Assembly (NCBI RefSeq): GCF_014698045.1
Contig: NZ_JACJSE010000010.1
Coordinates: 1-64,000, forward strand
Origin: Aulosira sp. FACHB-615
Lineage (GTDB): Bacteria; Cyanobacteriota; Cyanobacteriia; Cyanobacteriales; Nostocaceae
DNA: 64,000 nucleotides
Reading direction: 5' to 3'
The translations under genes were made by a program, and so were the position numbers. Below are positions 61,842 to 64,000 of this stretch, piece after piece (the first letter of the stretch is position 1; each line of letters opens with the position of its first letter). Below the pieces are notes generated by a model. It made no database searches, was not told the DNA's origin, and worked only from the letters and a program-made list of their open reading frames with translations.

Positions 61842-62657
61842 TTAAGCCCAATTACGCACTACAACAATTTTGAAACTACGTTCCTCAGATAAATCGTAAT
61901 CTAGAGAACCAAAGTGTAATAAAGCCCACTCGCGTAAATCTCGCACAGCCGGAACAAAGATATCATCAGGAATTGCCCAAGATGCACTTTGAGTTTTATT
62001 TTCGTAATTTTCTAACAACTGGCCAAGTGTTTGTTTGAATGGCCATCTAGCAGCAATTACTGTTTCTAAAGTTGCGCCTTGTGCTTCTAATTCTGCTAAC
62101 ACTTCTTCTTGTGTTGCACCATAACGAGGTAAAGGATGACCATAGCCATCTAAAATAGCTCGCCAACGTTGAGTAAATTCCCACCTCTGAGGATTAGTAT
62201 CCTCACTAGGTTGAGTAGCGTTAGCCTGTCCATGACTGTAGAGGTAAATTCCACCTGGTTTCAAGACACGGCGGATTTCTGCTAGTGCTTGTTTCCAAGC
62301 CGAAATTAAATGAAATACATGAACCGTCAAGGCTACATCAAAAGAATTATCCTCAAACGGTAAAGCTGTAGCATCGCCTTGAACAGTTGTTAATTTGTGG
62401 GAAACACCCTCTAGTTTTTGGTGTAGTTCCGCCAACATTTTTTCTGAGACATCTATACCTGTATATGAATAACCCCGCTTCACAATTGGTACAGCAATTC
62501 TACCTGTACCAATACCAGTTTCATAAAACTTTGTTTCTGGTGTTGGTGAAACTAAGTTGAGAATAAAGTCTGTCACCTGCTCAGAAATTCCTGGTGGAAA
62601 TCCCCTGGTTGCATCATAAATATCAGAAACTCGGTCAAAAGAAACAACGGTAGTCAT
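61842..62657 (-). CDS. class I SAM-dependent methyltransferase
   Basis: 271 residues. Motif I YETGIGTGRIAVPIV (about 45-58), acid of strand 2 in YTGIDVSEKML, VQGDATALPFEDNSFDVALTVHVFHLI (motifs II-III), and RVLKPGGIYLYSHG. This is the ubiquinone/menaquinone-like UbiE/arsenite-methyltransferase grade of family. The C-terminal 120 residues (WRAILDGYGHPLPRYG onward) are specific but not known to me. Substrate unknown. It is divergent from the HAD gene. Confidence 0.9.
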   Translation of the reverse strand: MTTVVSFDRVSDIYDATRGFPPGISEQVTDFILNLVSPTPETKFYETGIGTGRIAVPIVKRGYSYTGIDVSEKMLAELHQKLEGVSHKLTTVQGDATALPFEDNSFDVALTVHVFHLISAWKQALAEIRRVLKPGGIYLYSHGQANATQPSEDTNPQRWEFTQRWRAILDGYGHPLPRYGATQEEVLAELEAQGATLETVIAARWPFKQTLGQLLENYENKTQSASWAIPDDIFVPAVRDLREWALLHFGSLDYDLSEERSFKIVVVRNWA

Positions 62658-62765
62658 AATCTGTATCCTTAATATTGCTTAGTTGAGAAAATAATACAAT
62701 AAGTTGATAGATTTAGCGTAGATTAAGTTATAATTTTTCTTTCAATATCTGCAACCAAATAATTT

Positions 62766-63632
62766 ATGAACACTGTCTATGTTTCTGATTTAGACGGTAC
62801 TTTGCTGGGAAATGATGCGCTTCTTTCTTCATTCAGCAAACAAGTCCTGCATGAACTTTTAAGTCAAGGGCTACAATTTACCGTCGCTAGTGCGCGTAGT
62901 GTTATTTCTATCCAAAGAATGCTGAAGGGTTTAAATTTGCGTCTTCCAATTATCGAATTTAATGGTGCTTTTATTTCTGATTTAAATTCTGGTAGACACG
63001 AAATTATTCATGCTATTCATCCTGATGTAGTGGAGAGTATCTATAAACTAGTTATTGAGTTCGGCTACGTTCCTTTTATCTCAAGTTTTAATGGTGCGGA
63101 AGACTGTGTTTATTATAAAGATATTATCAACGATGGCATGGGTTGGTATATTAATCAATGCCTAAAAAACCAAGATAAAAGATGGCGTACTATTGAAGAT
63201 TTAACTTATTCCTTTCGTGATCAAGTTGTTTGTTTGACGGTGATTGGTCATGCACAACAACTGCTAGAACTTCAAGATATAATTTCTGAAAAACATGGCA
63301 ATAGTATAGAGATACACTTGTTTCCTAACCAATATTCTCCGGGGTGGTATTGGTTAACAGTTCACGACAGCAAAGCTACTAAAGACCAAGCTATTCAAAC
63401 TTTGGTCGATAATTATGGCTTAGGAGAAAGTGAGATTGTGGTCTTTGGTGATCAAATTAACGATATTAAAATGTTCAAGATAGCTGATTATGCTATGGCG
63501 GTTGCGAATGCAGATGCTAAATTGAAGCTTTTTGCGTCATCAGTCATTGGCTCTAATACAGAAGATAGTGTCGTGAAATATATTCATCAGGATTGGTCAA
63601 AGAAAGTTGCTCTCAATAAGATATCGAGGTAA
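62766..63632 (+). CDS. Cof-type HAD phosphatase
   Basis: 288 residues of HAD subfamily IIB: motif I SDLDGTLL (Asp8, Asp10), motif II in TVASARS, a large cap domain in the middle, Lys in KATKDQAI and motif IV FGDQINDIKMF (Asp229, Asp233). Members hydrolyse sugar phosphates, FMN or PLP. The Ser in AVANADAK and the rest of the cap do not reveal the substrate. It is convergent with pyrE. Confidence 0.9.
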   Translation: MNTVYVSDLDGTLLGNDALLSSFSKQVLHELLSQGLQFTVASARSVISIQRMLKGLNLRLPIIEFNGAFISDLNSGRHEIIHAIHPDVVESIYKLVIEFGYVPFISSFNGAEDCVYYKDIINDGMGWYINQCLKNQDKRWRTIEDLTYSFRDQVVCLTVIGHAQQLLELQDIISEKHGNSIEIHLFPNQYSPGWYWLTVHDSKATKDQAIQTLVDNYGLGESEIVVFGDQINDIKMFKIADYAMAVANADAKLKLFASSVIGSNTEDSVVKYIHQDWSKKVALNKISR

Positions 63633-63644
63633 TTTAGCTCTATA

Positions 63645-64000
63645 TTAATTAGAAAAATCATGACGCTTTAGCAGAGAAAGTAATGTGATATCTTCAGCTA
63701 GGAGTTTATCAAAAGCACCTTCTTCTCTGTCGATAACGCAAAGAGCATAATCAATTTGTGCGCCAAGTTGACGCATTTGATTGGCTGAGATGACAATTTG
63801 ACCGCCAGAAGTTACCACATCTTCTACAATTAGCACTTTGCGATCGCTAATTTTAGCACCTTCAACTAAACGCGCAGTGCCATATTTTTTTGCCTCTTTA
63901 CGGACGAAAGCTGTGGGTAAACCAGAGTAGTGTGATAATAGCGTCACTATCGAAATAGCTCCTAGTTCAAGACCAGCCAATACTTCAGTATCTCTGGGAA
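63645..64000 (-). CDS. pyrE: orotate phosphoribosyltransferase, C-terminal part, cut by the window edge
   Basis: The frame is open to the window end and continues beyond it (reads PRDTEVLAGLELGAISIVTLLS at the edge). The PRPP-binding signature VLIVEDVVTSGG and upstream FVRKEAKKYGTARLVEG identify orotate phosphoribosyltransferase (orotate + PRPP to OMP, pyrimidine synthesis). The tail DREEGAFDKLLAEDITLLSLL is normal. The N-terminal part, including the orotate-binding start, lies outside. Confidence 0.93.
   Translation of the reverse strand, partial: PRDTEVLAGLELGAISIVTLLSHYSGLPTAFVRKEAKKYGTARLVEGAKISDRKVLIVEDVVTSGGQIVISANQMRQLGAQIDYALCVIDREEGAFDKLLAEDITLLSLLKRHDFSN

Noticed and set aside
1..64000. 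tRNA, rRNA or transposase genes
   Set aside because: I looked for T-loop (GTTCGA-type) signals, rRNA-like tracts and DDE/HUH transposase motifs and found none that could be supported.

Overview
The window looks like chromosome of a filamentous, heterocyst-type cyanobacterium close to Nostoc/Anabaena. The evidence is the many GCGATCGC (HIP1) octamers, cyanobacterial gene types (a CSP41-like protein, glycolate dehydrogenase GlcD, a giant Ser/Thr kinase-AAA-histidine kinase, a NifE homologue), Nostoc-style heptamer repeats and several families of small inverted-repeat elements. No rRNA, tRNA, CRISPR array or transposase gene was seen.

Layout. 0-6.2 kb: a decaying cell-surface polysaccharide locus with a truncated gmd, a sugar transferase, a glycosyltransferase, a CSP41-like gene, rfbB, and a 9-codon relic of rfbA. 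6.2-10.9 kb: pgsA, two Uma2-type proteins, aspA, a VapBC-like pair and a DUF362 protein. 11-13.7 kb: small genes (a one-helix membrane protein, a KGG-repeat stress protein, a zinc-knuckle protein). 13.7-18.1 kb: a two-component system of CusRS/CopRS type with exported-protein genes beside it. The palindrome ATTACA-N4-TGTAAT precedes three transcription units here, so this looks like a compact self-contained regulon. 18.2-23.6 kb: glcD, a K+ channel/RCK protein, argD, a GST and an unknown. 24.6-35.6 kb: a 2359-residue secreted-type phosphatase (phytase-like plus two GDPD domains), an unrecognised 819-residue protein overlapping a membrane-protein gene, and a STAS protein. 36.4-42 kb: the giant kinase.

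42-61 kb is the most coherent accessory region and appears to be a sulfur-acquisition island: an FAD oxidoreductase, two paralogous MFS transporters (one broken), an LLM flavin monooxygenase, a TauD/AtsK-type dioxygenase, a sulfonate-type binding lipoprotein, cysA and sbpA. Four upstream regions here share a 26-bp palindrome-like site, TACGGTAA-N10-TTAC(C/T)GTA or a close variant. groESL and an orphan NifE homologue lie inside the island. The last 3 kb hold fosX, a methyltransferase, a HAD phosphatase and the 3' part of pyrE.

Mobile small repeats shape the whole window. They break one transporter with an in-frame stop codon, supply a new C-terminus to FosX, and separate regulatory sites from genes. 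All functional names rest on motif reading of the translated sequence; no database search was run.
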